NCBI GenBank assembly: GCA_946811185.2
Contig: OX328107.1
Coordinates: 11,311,565-11,375,564 of the forward strand
DNA from: Hippopus hippopus
Lineage: Eukaryota > Mollusca > Bivalvia > Cardiida > Cardiidae
Direction of reading: 5' to 3'
Length of the DNA: 64,000 nt
Position numbers and translations under genes: made by a program. The notes below the pieces were generated by a model that saw only the letters and a list, made by a program, of their open reading frames with translations, was not told where the DNA came from and ran no database searches. This document shows positions 33,300 to 43,013 of this stretch, piece by piece. Positions within the stretch are counted from its first letter, which is position 1. Each line of letters begins with the position of its first letter.

Positions 33300-34790
33300 C
33301 AGTATTAGTTCAGGTATTTCTTCAATAACTACAGTCTCGCTAATTATTGGATGACCCTCGTAAACTTATACCCCGTTAAAGACGATATGCCACCCTGTGT
33401 AATACCTTCTGCCCTTTTGTTTACAATCTTTTATTTAATCTCCCTTAAACTATTATTTATTTATCGAAAATCAAAGGGAAACCAATCAAGCTGTTTTCCT
33501 TTTAGGACAAGATCTGGTGCACATGTTGCCAACTTTTACGCAAAAGGTGAAGCAAAGGTTTATGCGGTATTTCTTTGATAGCGGTACGGCAAGCCACAGG
33601 CGTCCTACTTGTAAAGTTACAAGAACGTGTCATATAATTAGTCTGACTCTCGTGACCGTCTTTGATTATTAGTGATTGTAATTTGGATTATACATGTTCA
33701 ATGTGTAAGTCAACTTTATATCTTTTATAACTCTTACAGAATAGTATACAGAAGCGAATGAATAGAAGTATGCTCATGTTTCTATTCGTTTTATTCTTTC
33801 CCTCGGGTTTTTCTCTCGAACTGAAAAAAAAAGAAGAAAAATTTGGTTACGTACTATTTGTTTTTTGTATAGATCTTCCAATGTCGAGTCAAACATCGGG
33901 AAATCATTTTACACTGCTACATACATGTATATATCGCTTGGTAATTTTAAAGCTTGCGATCCAGGTTCAGTTAACGAGGAACATATTGCGGACTAAATAA
34001 TGAAAAATCTGTGTACGGGAGGTTTGAACTTTGGAAAAAAAAAAAAACTTATTTTTGTCCAGGTAACAGATGAATTGTATTAGCACGTCAATGACTTTAG
34101 GACATGTTTATGGAGTACGAGTTAAATGTATTAATTTATAAAATGTAAGAGTTGTAAGACTGTGTTTTTCAACTGACTTCTAGATATAGCAGCCTTTATT
34201 TCAATTTTCACTCTCTATAACTTCGATAAACCTAATATAAAAGATGTAAGTGCCTTTTCGTAAATTGTTTCCATGCTTATGTTATCTAGAATAATTATTT
34301 CATGGTAGAAACATCTCCCGGTAAGTTGCGTATATCTCCTAGCTAAGCCCTAGTTTCTAGGTTGTTTGTCCTGAAATCTTGATTCGTGGATCACGTGACA
34401 TCATTGGGAGGAGCGATCTATCATCTGTCGTTTGGTTAATTGCTTGTTCATATCTTATGTGCTGTAATGTTTTCCGTTTCAAGCAAACCGGGAAAAAATA
34501 TGTGACATAAAATACTTGTCAAATGTGTATGTTTCACCCCAGCCACCAAGTTGTTAAGCGTATTATCTTAATGCGATCACAATGTGACAGTCAGTAAAAA
34601 AATGAACCGACCTCATACATGCTTTTAAGTTATTTTATTATAATTTATGTAGTTGAAGTAGCTAACAAAAACGACCTGCAACAAAGTCAGCATATCAGTA
34701 CGTCTAAACTGAATTATAAAGATAAGAATAATTACCCATGGTAGTATGATATTCACTACTGGTTGTCTTTGAAAACCATGTTGTCTATTA
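33300..34790. other. Host intron 2, right part
   Basis: No supported coding sequence. A candidate acceptor at about 33,505 (GTTTTCCTTTTAG) precedes an open stretch of about 41 nt, but its length would break the phase between exons 2 and 3, so I leave it out. Confidence 0.45.
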
Positions 34791-34793
34791 AAG

Positions 34794-34953
34794 TTGAAGA
34801 GAGGGAAATTTCTCATTTCACTGCAACATGAGCAAACCGTTCATGAACAGGCTGTCCGTGCCTATTGGGAAGAAGTAGATAAAGGAAAAGAAGAAATTAG
34901 AAAGTGTGCTGAACTTAAGATACAGGAAATACAGCAGGCTTTTGCCCCGAAAG
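34794..34953 (+). CDS. Host gene exon 3: coiled coil
   Basis: Donor AAAG|GTAAAT at 34,953/34,954, phase 1. The acceptor is less certain: TTGTCTATTAAAG ending at 34,793, or a later one near 34,831 (CACTGCAACATGAG); both leave the same frame. It encodes a charged helix (EQAVRAYWEEVDKGKEEIRK), a coiled-coil linker between the two HEPN-like regions. Confidence 0.6.
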
Positions 34954-35149
34954 GTAAATCCTTTTTAAACACGAGAAATTGTTTTTCCGTCTTTTTTGTG
35001 CCTATTTAACTCTCCTACCAGAAGCCTTTTTTCCAGGTCATAAATACAAAAAGAATTAAGGCTAATGATCAGAGAGTGGTTTAATATCGCATAGTTATCA
35101 TTCCAATAAGCTTTCGTTATATGTTGGTATGCAAAAAGAGAGAAAGAGA

Positions 35150-35176
35150 CAGGAGAGAGAGAGAAAGAAAGAAAGG

Positions 35177-35219
<43 letters not shown>

Positions 35220-35228
35220 AGAGAGAGA

Positions 35229-35267
<39 letters not shown>

Positions 35268-35272
35268 TGTGT
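35150..35272 (+). repeat. (GA)n microsatellite
   Basis: About 120 bp of GA with a few AAG interruptions, ending in GTGTGTGTG. In host intron 3. Confidence 0.95.
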
Positions 35273-35393
35273 GTGTGTCTAGACTTTAAACTCTTTTTTT
35301 CACTTTGAGTTTCAAAAATCGCTGTAAAAATGTTGTAGATCTAGATAATCGTACAGACATTTTAAAAAGAAATTATTTTTCTTGTCTTTTCAG

Positions 35394-35918
35394 CTGTCGA
35401 AAGTAGGGTTAGAGCTAATTTTATAAACGGATGTAAACATTCACTGGTCAAATTGGTTAAGAGTCACATTGATGATCTAAAGCCTGAAAACTATCCGCAA
35501 GACAAGTGGACGCTAAACAAATTTCTCAAAAGGATCCAGTTGTTCCCAGATATAGAATCGCTCCCTGACCGACGCAAACGTTTGCTGTATCCAGACCATG
35601 GGAAAGCATCAGACGTCAGTAACTGGGATTTGTTCCTACTCTGCCACATTCTCTCGATAGAGAAAAATATTCCACTATCAAATAACCTGGCAATTTACAT
35701 GAAGGAGTTAAAAATCATGAGAGACAATATTCTGGATAATCCGTCTGACTTTGGCGTGGAGGATCTTGAAGAATTAGCCTACTATCTTGACGAACCACTT
35801 AGAAGTGAAGTTAAAGGTATTTTCATGGATTCTAGCGACTATAGAAATGAAGGTCCATTACAGCTGCAGCATACACTGGAATCTTGGAGACAGGACGATG
35901 ACTACATGGCCAACCATA

Positions 35919-35921
<3 letters not shown>
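35394..35921 (+). CDS. Host gene exon 4: DZIP3-type HEPN-like domain
   Basis: Acceptor TTGTCTTTTCAG ends at 35,393; donor CATAATG|GTGAGA at 35,921/35,922; 528 nt, phase 1 to 1, about 176 residues. It contains SNWDLFLLCHILSI followed by ELKIMRDNILDNPSD, the arrangement seen in DZIP3-like HEPN domains (WD..LL..LL, then a R(D/N)..H segment). The catalytic His is replaced by Asp/Asn, so this second HEPN is probably non-catalytic. The donor GT opens directly into a (GA)n run (35,922-35,952). Confidence 0.8.
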
Positions 35922-35954
<33 letters not shown>

Positions 35955-36439
35955 TGTCATTTTCTACCTGATTATGTTGCTTTGTAAAGCTTTGCTTTTT
36001 TCCTTTCCAAGAAGTCATATATTTACCTCTGTTTTAAATACATGGATCCGTGGAGATAAATTAACCGACTTCCTTGGTTACTGTTGCTATAGGCTCCAAA
36101 ACGCGGTATACACATATAGTGTAAAACATTTTACGTATCTTTCCAAGCAAAACCTAGCATCGATTAATCTATGTGTAATGTGGCGTGGATCAAAACTCTT
36201 TTCACATGTCCCATCGTCAATAATTATGATAACGCAAACTTTTAGCCTCTGCATATATCTGACGTCAGCGGTATAAGTTCGCAACTCACATTTTAACATA
36301 TTTCTTTAATTACGAACTTTTTAAACACAAAATATACAGAAATTATCCCATCTCTCCAATGTTAACAGTCCTTAAGTTTGGAGCCGAAATAGGGGACAGC
36401 ATGACAGCGCATTGGGCCAAAAATGCCATTACCTGATTG

Positions 36440-36726
36440 GTCTAATATCGATTTCCACGGATCCATATATACTACAGGGTAACCCCAAAAAATGTCACCC
36501 ATTGGATTGTTGATAAAATTCTCATTCCTTTTTACAATCCAATCATATTTGGTAAAATTGAACATCAGCCTATGCCTGACGTGTCCAACTTTCAGTCATT
36601 AATGTCTAGCAGTCCTTGTTTTATCTCCGTTCCATGATATGCACCAAATGTGCGCCTCTGCATTTCAAGCACACTTGGATACGATAGGCAAAATTGTCAA
36701 TAACTCTGACACACTTCTTCCTTAGT
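36440..36726 (-). mobile_element. Tc1/mariner-like transposase C-terminal remnant (left flank)
   Basis: Minus-strand translation reads EECVRVIDNFAYRIQVCL then ends MERR-stop. The same terminus, plus 3'UTR similarity (CAGGCATAGGCTGATGTTCA), occurs on the plus strand at 55,285-55,505. It lies 150 bp from the left Polinton end. Confidence 0.65.
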
Positions 36727-36866
36727 ATTGATCGCTAAGAATGAACTCAAAGAATAACATCTTCTGGAAAACAACCCTACGAGAAGATTGTCTGCAGAGG
36801 TCTGGGTGCACTCCAAGTACACTGCAGTATCAAAACATGGGATCATTGGTCCATTACTGGTTTGAA

Positions 36867-36872
36867 GACCAG
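36867..36872 (+). repeat. Polinton target-site duplication, left
   Basis: GACCAG immediately before the AGTAGATGAG TIR. An identical GACCAG follows the right TIR at 54,934-54,939. Six bases is the standard Polinton duplication. Confidence 0.95.
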
Positions 36873-37243
36873 AGTAGATGAGAAAATGGGGTATCTGGCC
36901 AATTTTGCTAATACACCTCTAAATCACACCATCATCATCATCATCATCAACAACACATCAATTGCACCCTCTAACCCCTTAATCCCCTAACCCCCTAACC
37001 CACTACTCTATTGCGCAGCCGCAGCGCTTCGCGCTGCTAGGCGCCCATTTGGTGTGTCAGTGAGTGACTCGGTAACCTGACTAATTGGCTAAGTAATACT
37101 ACATATAATATGCATGGTCTGTATATTATATGCATAACATACTTACATGGATGAACACACCTATAATTCAATTATATATTTTTTTATAAAAAAATTTTTT
37201 TGAATTTTTAATAGGGAAAAATATGTAATTAATTCAAGATGGA
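36873..37243 (+). repeat. Polinton left terminal inverted repeat
   Basis: 371 bp, matching the right TIR in inverse, including a (CAT)n run, C-rich CCCCTAACCCC repeats, a GCAGCGCTTCGCGCTGC palindrome and an AT-rich inner edge. Its last five bases are ATGGA, so it contains the start codon of the first RING gene; the right TIR likewise starts the 54,567 gene. Confidence 0.95.
37196..37238 (+). promoter_or_regulatory. TIR-edge promoter of the terminal genes
   Basis: 43-nt AT-rich block (TTTTTTGAATTTTTAATAGG through AATTAATTCAAG) ending at the ATG. It is present identically in the right TIR and, with 4 mismatches, at 39,408-39,450 ahead of the third RING gene. Inferred promoter function. Confidence 0.6.
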
Positions 37244-38279
37244 TATAAACGATATAGGAGATATAGATAACACGTCAAATAATATAGTATATTATACACC
37301 AAATGTTACTAAAATATTTTTAGATACTTCTGTTGATGAAACAATACTATCTATATTAGAAAGATGGAGAAAAATAAATTTTAGGAGAATGATGAATAAA
37401 AAACGAAGAAATATAAATTTAATAGGTAGTGAAATATATGAATGTTTAGAAAGAAAAGTGAAATTACAACTTTGGAGTCACAGTGACGATATTGGTGTAA
37501 TTAAATTTGTAAAACATAGAATATGTTTTGATAATTATAGTAATATGAATATATCAGATATGTTTTTTGTAATGAAAATAATAACTAGTTATCTTTATTA
37601 TATTTTAAGTAAAGCAATGTATGAAAGAGGAGAAAAAATAAAATTTACTATTATTATTAGTACCCCACAACAAGTTACTTCACCACCAGATAAGTCACAT
37701 ATGGGTATGTTACATGTTTTATAAATTACTAATTCAGAAAATTTTTTAATGCAATATAATCATGCTATTGATGAATTATTAAATGATAAATTTAGATTTT
37801 ATAATTTTTGTGTGCCACCATTTGAAATAAACCCTGTTGTTATATATGATTATAAAAAATTATGGTTTGATAAAGTCCGATTTAAAACTTATATTGATTA
37901 TGAATGTGATTATTGGTATGAAGAAAATATTTATTGGGTTAACTATGGTTGTGAATATGGTGTTATAAGCAGACTTTTAACTTATACTGAAGAAAATACA
38001 GGAAAGCAATTTAATTTAGGATTTAAATTTCTACCAATGGATGTAATTAAAAAGGAAGAAATGGAAAGATATCTTATTGCGTATGATTTACATAAAATAA
38101 ATGATGCACCCAAAAAAACATATAAAGAAAGTGAGTGTATTATATGCGTAAAAGAAGTACCAAATGTTTTATATCAAGCTTGTGGACATATATTTATGTG
38201 TTCTGAATGTTTAAAGTTAACAGAGATGCCTTCATGTCCAATATGTAGGAAAGAATGTACTGGTAGATTTATTTCATAA
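37239..38279 (+). pseudogene. RING-finger protein 1 (Polinton), interrupted
   Basis: Two ORFs in the same frame (37,239-37,724 and 37,749-38,279) separated by a TAA at 37,722-37,724, where the tandem paralogue has a Gln codon, consistent with a C-to-T nonsense change. The C-terminus is a C3HC4 RING (CIICVKEVPNVLYQACGHIF, then C..C and CPIC), the class found in IAP-like E3 ubiquitin ligases. The N-terminal about 230 residues are shared with RING protein 2 and otherwise unrecognised. A 14-bp hairpin follows the stop (38,286-38,321). Role inferred: modulation of host signalling or apoptosis. The downstream ORF could still start at an internal ATG. Confidence 0.75.
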
Positions 38280-38285
38280 TAAAAT

Positions 38286-38321
38286 AATTTAAAAAATATA
38301 ATAAAAAATATTTTTTAAATT
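38286..38321 (+). terminator. AT-rich hairpin after RING gene 1
   Basis: Perfect 14-bp arms 38,286-38,299 (AATTTAAAAAATAT) and 38,308-38,321, 8-nt loop, 7 bp after the stop codon. Confidence 0.6.
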
Positions 38322-38379
38322 AAACTTATCTATTTTTGAAATAAGGTTATAAGACTATGTTTATTAATTAAGATTAAAT

Positions 38380-39321
38380 ATGTTCGATGTTGATATATAT
38401 GATAAAACAACCTTAAAAGACGGATTTACACCAAAAAGATGGACACGAGTAAACAATAGTAGAATGGGTGAATTTAAAAGACTCAATATACATCTTATAC
38501 ATGATAGTATACGTATAGCAATACAGAAAAAAGCAGAATTACAACTTATAGCTAACAACCGAAATATTGATGTAATTAAATTAATAGAACTAGGTTTAGT
38601 TAGCGGGATTGAAACTATTCAAAAACAAGATATGTTTTTTGTTTTAAAAAGAATAACCGCATTTGTTTACTACCTTTATAGTAGAGCTATGTATGAGAAA
38701 ACAGCAAATATAGCAACAATCGTTCTTTGTACACCAAGGGACATTCTTAATGCTCCACTATATGAACATGAAGGAATACTACATGTTTTACAACTTTGGA
38801 ATATAACAAATTTCTTTAGACATTATAAAAACGCTATTTATAATTTAATAGATGGTCATAAAAGATTTTATAGCGCAGAGGTGCCTCTATTTGAAATAAA
38901 TCCAATTGTAATGTTTGATTGTAAAAATTTAAAAAATAAAAAAGAACATTTTAGAGTTATTTCAGAGTATGATAGTATTTACATTTCAGCATATAGTTAT
39001 ATGAGAAATCGTCTAATTTATTATGATGAAGATACAGAAATTGAAGGTAATTTAGGATTTAATTTCTTACGCAAACCTACTTTTTTTGAGGAACGTATAG
39101 AAAGTTATTATGATTCATATGATTTACCTCAAAGCAATTATGAATCATCAACTAAACCAACATATAAAGGAAGTGAATGCGTTATATGTCTTCAAGAAGT
39201 ACCAAATGTTTTATTTAGAGAATGTGGACATATACCTATATGTTCTAAATGTTTAGAGTTAGCAGATATGTCTTCATGCCCAATGTGTAGGAAAAAATGT
39301 ACGTGTAAATTTATTTTATAA
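38380..39321 (+). CDS. RING-finger protein 2 (Polinton)
   Basis: 313 residues, intact. Paralogue of the interrupted gene upstream: shared DMFFVLKRITAFVYYLYSRAMYE-type core (residues about 85-110), EGILHVL (about 130), and a (V/P)PLFEINPIVM segment (about 168). C-terminal C3HC4 RING at residues about 265-305: CVIC, 11 residues, CGH, C..C, 8 residues, CPMC. This order fits an E3 ubiquitin ligase with a substrate-binding N-terminal domain; the N-terminal family is unknown to me. The start region TTAATTAAGATTAAATATG lacks the TATAAAATG motif of the virion genes. A hairpin follows at 39,323. Confidence 0.85.
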   Translation: MFDVDIYDKTTLKDGFTPKRWTRVNNSRMGEFKRLNIHLIHDSIRIAIQKKAELQLIANNRNIDVIKLIELGLVSGIETIQKQDMFFVLKRITAFVYYLYSRAMYEKTANIATIVLCTPRDILNAPLYEHEGILHVLQLWNITNFFRHYKNAIYNLIDGHKRFYSAEVPLFEINPIVMFDCKNLKNKKEHFRVISEYDSIYISAYSYMRNRLIYYDEDTEIEGNLGFNFLRKPTFFEERIESYYDSYDLPQSNYESSTKPTYKGSECVICLQEVPNVLFRECGHIPICSKCLELADMSSCPMCRKKCTCKFIL

Positions 39322-39322
39322 C

Positions 39323-39353
39323 TTTCCTATACCATCAAAAACAATATAGGAAA
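39323..39353 (+). terminator. Hairpin after RING gene 2
   Basis: 9-bp arms TTTCCTATA (39,323-39,331) and TATAGGAAA (39,345-39,353), starting 2 bp after the stop codon. Confidence 0.55.
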
Positions 39354-39407
39354 ATATGTCATAATATAAGAAAACTAATAACTCGCCTTTTTATTATAAT
39401 GAAATAA

Positions 39408-39450
39408 TTTTTTGAATTTTTAATAGAGAAAAATATATAATTAATATAAG
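39408..39450 (+). promoter_or_regulatory. Internal copy of the TIR-edge promoter
   Basis: Matches 39 of 43 bases of 37,196-37,238 without gaps, and like it ends right at the ATG (39,451). The coding sequences downstream do not match at their starts, so the similarity is confined to the upstream block. Confidence 0.75.
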
Positions 39451-40380
39451 ATGAGTGCGTTTAATAAAATAAAAAAGTTTTCTAATACAACAACCATTGC
39501 AAGAGATAAAAAAAATGTGTTAAAAAGATTTACTCCTAAAGAATTACAAAAATTAAAAGAGCATATACAGAATAAATATAATGAAATACCTGTTTATGAA
39601 ATTCCAGGAAGAAAAGTATTTTTCCCAGGTCTTTATGGTAATAAATATTATGAAACTTTGCAAAAAGCAAAAGCAATTATTTATTATTGTTTTAGTAACG
39701 ATATGTATCAATATGGTTCCCATGATTTATGTATGTGGATTGGACTTTATAATAACACACGTCGTTCAAGGAATAGAATTGGTTGTTATTGGATTGATAT
39801 TATGCCAGAAGATGAAAAATATTTAGTATCATATGAAAGTCGGATAGAATATTTATTTTTAAATGATGAGGAATTTATGCCTAATGCAATAGAAGTACGT
39901 AATGGTTGTTTTCACATCTCACCTTGTATAGAATTTAGTGGAAGACATGATGATTTAAATGGAGACCCCGATTATATTGAAGCAGAAAAAAAATTAATTC
40001 AAGCAACACGAAATATTGGAATACCACCTGGTTATATTAAAACTTCCAATATAAATGAAACTACACTTATTAAAATTACTAATCCATGTGGTGGAGTAAG
40101 TTTTATTAAAAAAAGTAGATTTAATAACTTCATTGGAATTTTGAGTGATAATTATTTTGAGGTAGAATTATTAAAATATAATAATTTACAGGAATCAAAA
40201 AGAATTAAAGAAACCAAAACATTCTATGAGGAGTTATGTGCTATATGTAATGAAAATAAACCTAATGTAATATTTTGTGATTGTGGTCATATATCTATAT
40301 GTGACTCATGTGATAAAGATGATTTATATAAATGCCCAATGTGTAGAAAGGAAACACATGTTAAACGACATCTTCATTAA
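39451..40380 (+). CDS. RING-finger protein 3 (Polinton)
   Basis: 309 residues, intact. C-terminal C3HC4 RING at about 263-300 (CAICNENKPNVIFCDCGHIS, C..C, CPMC). The N-terminal 250 residues do not align by eye with RING proteins 1 and 2 beyond scattered YYCFSNDMYQYG / YYLYSRAMYEK similarity, so it is a distant paralogue. Probable E3 ubiquitin ligase. It is the only non-terminal gene with a TIR-edge-type promoter. Convergent with the fibre-like gene; both end at a shared hairpin (40,395-40,433). Confidence 0.8.
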   Translation: MSAFNKIKKFSNTTTIARDKKNVLKRFTPKELQKLKEHIQNKYNEIPVYEIPGRKVFFPGLYGNKYYETLQKAKAIIYYCFSNDMYQYGSHDLCMWIGLYNNTRRSRNRIGCYWIDIMPEDEKYLVSYESRIEYLFLNDEEFMPNAIEVRNGCFHISPCIEFSGRHDDLNGDPDYIEAEKKLIQATRNIGIPPGYIKTSNINETTLIKITNPCGGVSFIKKSRFNNFIGILSDNYFEVELLKYNNLQESKRIKETKTFYEELCAICNENKPNVIFCDCGHISICDSCDKDDLYKCPMCRKETHVKRHLH

Positions 40381-40394
40381 AAGGAAATAAACTT

Positions 40395-40433
40395 ATAAAT
40401 ATAACTTCTCATTGAGAAAGGAGTTATATTTAT
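40395..40433. terminator. Bidirectional hairpin between convergent genes
   Basis: 12-bp perfect arms ATAAATATAACT (40,395-40,406) and 40,422-40,433, extended by further pairs, midway between stops at 40,380 (+) and 40,443 (-). Confidence 0.65.
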
Positions 40434-40442
40434 TTAGTGTAA

Positions 40443-41654
40443 TTATAAATCTAATTCTATCAAAATAGATATGTAAGCGTGTGTTACATCACGATTAGTT
40501 GACCTTGAAATAAAGTTTATGATGTCGCATTGCTTTACCTCCAACGCCTTAGGAAAAACCGTACAGCTGCAAATTTCATCCGCTTTTTTAATAATAGAGT
40601 AATCAACCTGCTCTAATCCGTTTACCGCAATATTAACTTTTACCTCTTCTGGTACATTAATATCCCTTTTAACAATTGTTAAACTTCCTCTTATAATTCT
40701 ACCTGACACACTCATGCAGTAACCCCCTAAAGCATGTCTTTTACCTGAATTACCATTACCAAAAGAGAACTCGTAATTACCATCTCCAATTGGCCCTTGT
40801 TCTTCAGCCCACACAGTTATAATAGGTTTTGGTTTATATGCTCTGAAAAAACGTTCCATATATTCTCTATTGACAACGTCTTTTGCAAATCTCGGGTCCG
40901 CTGTATTATGTATTCTCAAATTATTCATATCAATATTTTGTTTTACTAGTAGTTCCTCATTTATTTTCATTGAGAAAGATTTATACATAGCGCCTTGGCC
41001 ACCTCTAATATTTTTAACGAGGTCATCAACATAACCTTTAGTAGTAGCAGCATCTTGGGACGTGGGACTCGATAATCCAGTAATCGAGTTATCATTCATA
41101 TCTATTCCACCAGCCATTAAAAAAGACCCGTCTTGTTTTCTCGTTAAAGCTTTTTCACCCGCAGTAGCTGCCTCAATGGTGGTATCCACGTAAAACTTAT
41201 TAGAGGCTTGGTCGTGTCTCGTAGGGATTCCGAGATTGTTAATTACTCGTCCTCCCATTGAAATTGCATCATCTGCCTCATACCACATTCCATCTCTATA
41301 AACGAAGGGTTGATTAACATTATCCACATAATTTTTAGTAGCAGCTTCACCCGGTTCTGTTGGGTCCTTAACATTTCTTATCGGATTAAAACCCATATTT
41401 AAATATATAGTAACGTGGAATCCACCGTTTTCATCCAACAACCCCGAGTTGGCGTCAACATAAGCCTTAGTTGCAACATCATGAGAATTTACTGGATTAC
41501 TAACCCTCGTTAATGTATTACCATTCATGTTTATAGAACCAGTAACAACAGTTGTTCCATCCTTACGTAAAAAATTATTATTTATATAAGCGAGTGACAC
41601 ACCATCACCACTTGTTTCAACATCTTCCATTCTTCCAAATTTGTCAACAGGCAT
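40443..41654 (-). CDS. Fibre-like protein with phage-tail-type repeats
   Basis: 403 residues from ATG 41,654. The N-terminal two thirds contain five spaced repeats: NPVNSHDVATKAYVDAN (about residue 57), DPTEPGEAATKNYVDN (97), RHDQASNKFYVD (146), SPTSQDAATTKGYVDDL (196) and a weaker ADPRFAKDVVNREYMERF (255). Such (D/E)AATK.YVD repeats are typical of trimeric phage tail fibres and also occur in adintovirus-like elements. The C-terminal about 130 residues are beta-rich and may be the receptor-binding head. Likely vertex fibre for attachment. CTATATAAAAAAAATG lies at the start. Bacterial origin is unlikely given its place between Polinton genes. Confidence 0.7.
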   Translation of the reverse strand: MPVDKFGRMEDVETSGDGVSLAYINNNFLRKDGTTVVTGSINMNGNTLTRVSNPVNSHDVATKAYVDANSGLLDENGGFHVTIYLNMGFNPIRNVKDPTEPGEAATKNYVDNVNQPFVYRDGMWYEADDAISMGGRVINNLGIPTRHDQASNKFYVDTTIEAATAGEKALTRKQDGSFLMAGGIDMNDNSITGLSSPTSQDAATTKGYVDDLVKNIRGGQGAMYKSFSMKINEELLVKQNIDMNNLRIHNTADPRFAKDVVNREYMERFFRAYKPKPIITVWAEEQGPIGDGNYEFSFGNGNSGKRHALGGYCMSVSGRIIRGSLTIVKRDINVPEEVKVNIAVNGLEQVDYSIIKKADEICSCTVFPKALEVKQCDIINFISRSTNRDVTHAYISILIELDL

Positions 41655-41669
41655 TTTTTTTATATAGTA

Positions 41670-42086
41670 CTAAAAAAGTTTATTTAAAACATTTTGAAAC
41701 CTGTTACCCATGGATAACTCTTTTAGAATGTACAAACATAAATGGCCGCAAAATACTTGCCCAGCTTGTTGTAATTGCTCAGTATTGTACTGTACTGGGC
41801 TTTTTAAATAATCTCGAATTTCAATAGGTGGTTGTATACCATAACTATCAAAATAAATTTTAGTTTTACCGTTTTTATACCAAGCAACCCAATGTGTACC
41901 AGGTCCACCACTTTTATCAAAGTTTACTATACCACATTCTTTTTTACTCGGTTCTCTCGGTAACGTATCTAGCAAAAAGACTCCTCTAAAAGAAGGAATC
42001 TTTAATCTTTTTGCGGCACCCTCTAATTCGAAATTGTTTAACGGTTTATTCGGTAAAATTACGTTTTTAATCGAAATATTTTCCAT
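41670..42086 (-). CDS. Adenovirus-type cysteine protease
   Basis: 138 residues. The catalytic triad of the C5/adenain fold is visible: His65 in GTHWVAW, Asp80 in IYFDSYG and Cys113 in FCGHLCLYIL, with a Gln-rich QLQQAGQ before it for the oxyanion hole. Intact and shorter than adenoviral enzymes, as usual in Polintons. Expected to process capsid and core precursors during maturation. The start carries ACTATAAAAAAAATG. It lies 11 bp upstream of the fibre-like gene and 11 bp after the integrase stop, in one tightly packed minus-strand unit. Confidence 0.92.
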   Translation of the reverse strand: MENISIKNVILPNKPLNNFELEGAAKRLKIPSFRGVFLLDTLPREPSKKECGIVNFDKSGGPGTHWVAWYKNGKTKIYFDSYGIQPPIEIRDYLKSPVQYNTEQLQQAGQVFCGHLCLYILKELSMGNRFQNVLNKLF

Positions 42087-42097
42087 TTTTTTTATAG

Positions 42098-43013
42098 TTA
42101 AATATTTCTAATGTCTTTATTGTCAACCCATGATTTAAATTCATCAGGATAACCTTTCCACTTTACGAGAGATTTCTTTTTTCCTTTTTTAATAACCTTT
42201 TCTATTCTATACAACTCTTGACTGGTTTTCTGCAGTTCAGGTTCATAAAAGGTACCTTGTATTTCTTCTCCATTAAAATCTTTAATTTTATATGTTACAG
42301 GTGATGTAAGTTTTACTTCAGAAACTGTAAAAACCTCCTCAGTCCATCTTGTTGTATAACCTTTTTCAAAAGTCTTTTTCTTTTTAGTTATCCTTACTTT
42401 GTCTCCAACAGAAAACTTAGGATTTATATCTTTTATTTCTAAATGATTGGGGTAAAGATTTCTCCAAACTTTGGTTTCATTTTCTTTTTTACTAGCGTCT
42501 ACCGGAGTCATCTTAATAGATGAATGTCTCGTGTTATTATATTTTTTAACCAAATCCGGTAGCACATTGATGTAAACGTTTGTAGAGTTAGCGGAAAAAT
42601 ACTTCCACATTTTTTCTGTCATTGTTCTAATCCATCTCTCAACCACACTAGATTTTTCCTCATTTTCGGTAGAATATAATTCAACCAAGTCTTTTACATC
42701 TTTGTTATAAAACTCTTTACCCTTATCCACCCACATTTTTTCAGGTTTTCTCTCCTTAAAAATACTTTTTAATGTTATAGCAACAGATTTTCCTGTTTTG
42801 TCTTTTAATGGTATCAGATATCCATATTTAGAAAAGATGTCAATAACAGCGAGAAGGTATTTAACACCACGATTAAACTTAGAAAATGCTTGCATGTCTA
42901 CTAAATCCGCAGCCCATATCCTATCTATACCGTTTACTCTAACTCTCCTTTTCTTAAAATTTCTTTTTACAGGTTTATGTAATTCTTCCGCTAAAATTTT
43001 TATCGTGTCGAAA
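42098..43013 (-). pseudogene. Retrovirus-like integrase with chromodomain, start lost or frameshifted
   Basis: The open frame continues upstream of the first ATG (42,895) through ELHKPVKR and the first catalytic residue (WAADLVD) to a poly-A run at 43,014-43,024 (minus strand), where it enters the end of the PLA2 ORF in the -1 frame. Catalytic core: DLVD, MWVDKGKEF, and E in SSVVERWIRT. Then an SH3-like region and a C-terminal chromodomain (YRIEKVIKKGKKKSLVKWKG). It would integrate the linear element with 6-bp staggering. Translation from the only ATG would lack the first Asp. From memory, related elements carry a continuous PLA2-integrase ORF, so this looks like a homopolymer slip or a programmed frameshift. 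Confidence 0.88.

Noticed and set aside
33505..33550. Extra host exon in intron 2
   Set aside because: A reasonable acceptor exists, but the open piece has a length that breaks the exon 2 to exon 3 phase.
40443..41654. Bacterial phage contamination
   Set aside because: The gene lies between Polinton genes, inside intact TIRs and target duplications, with the element's own start motif.
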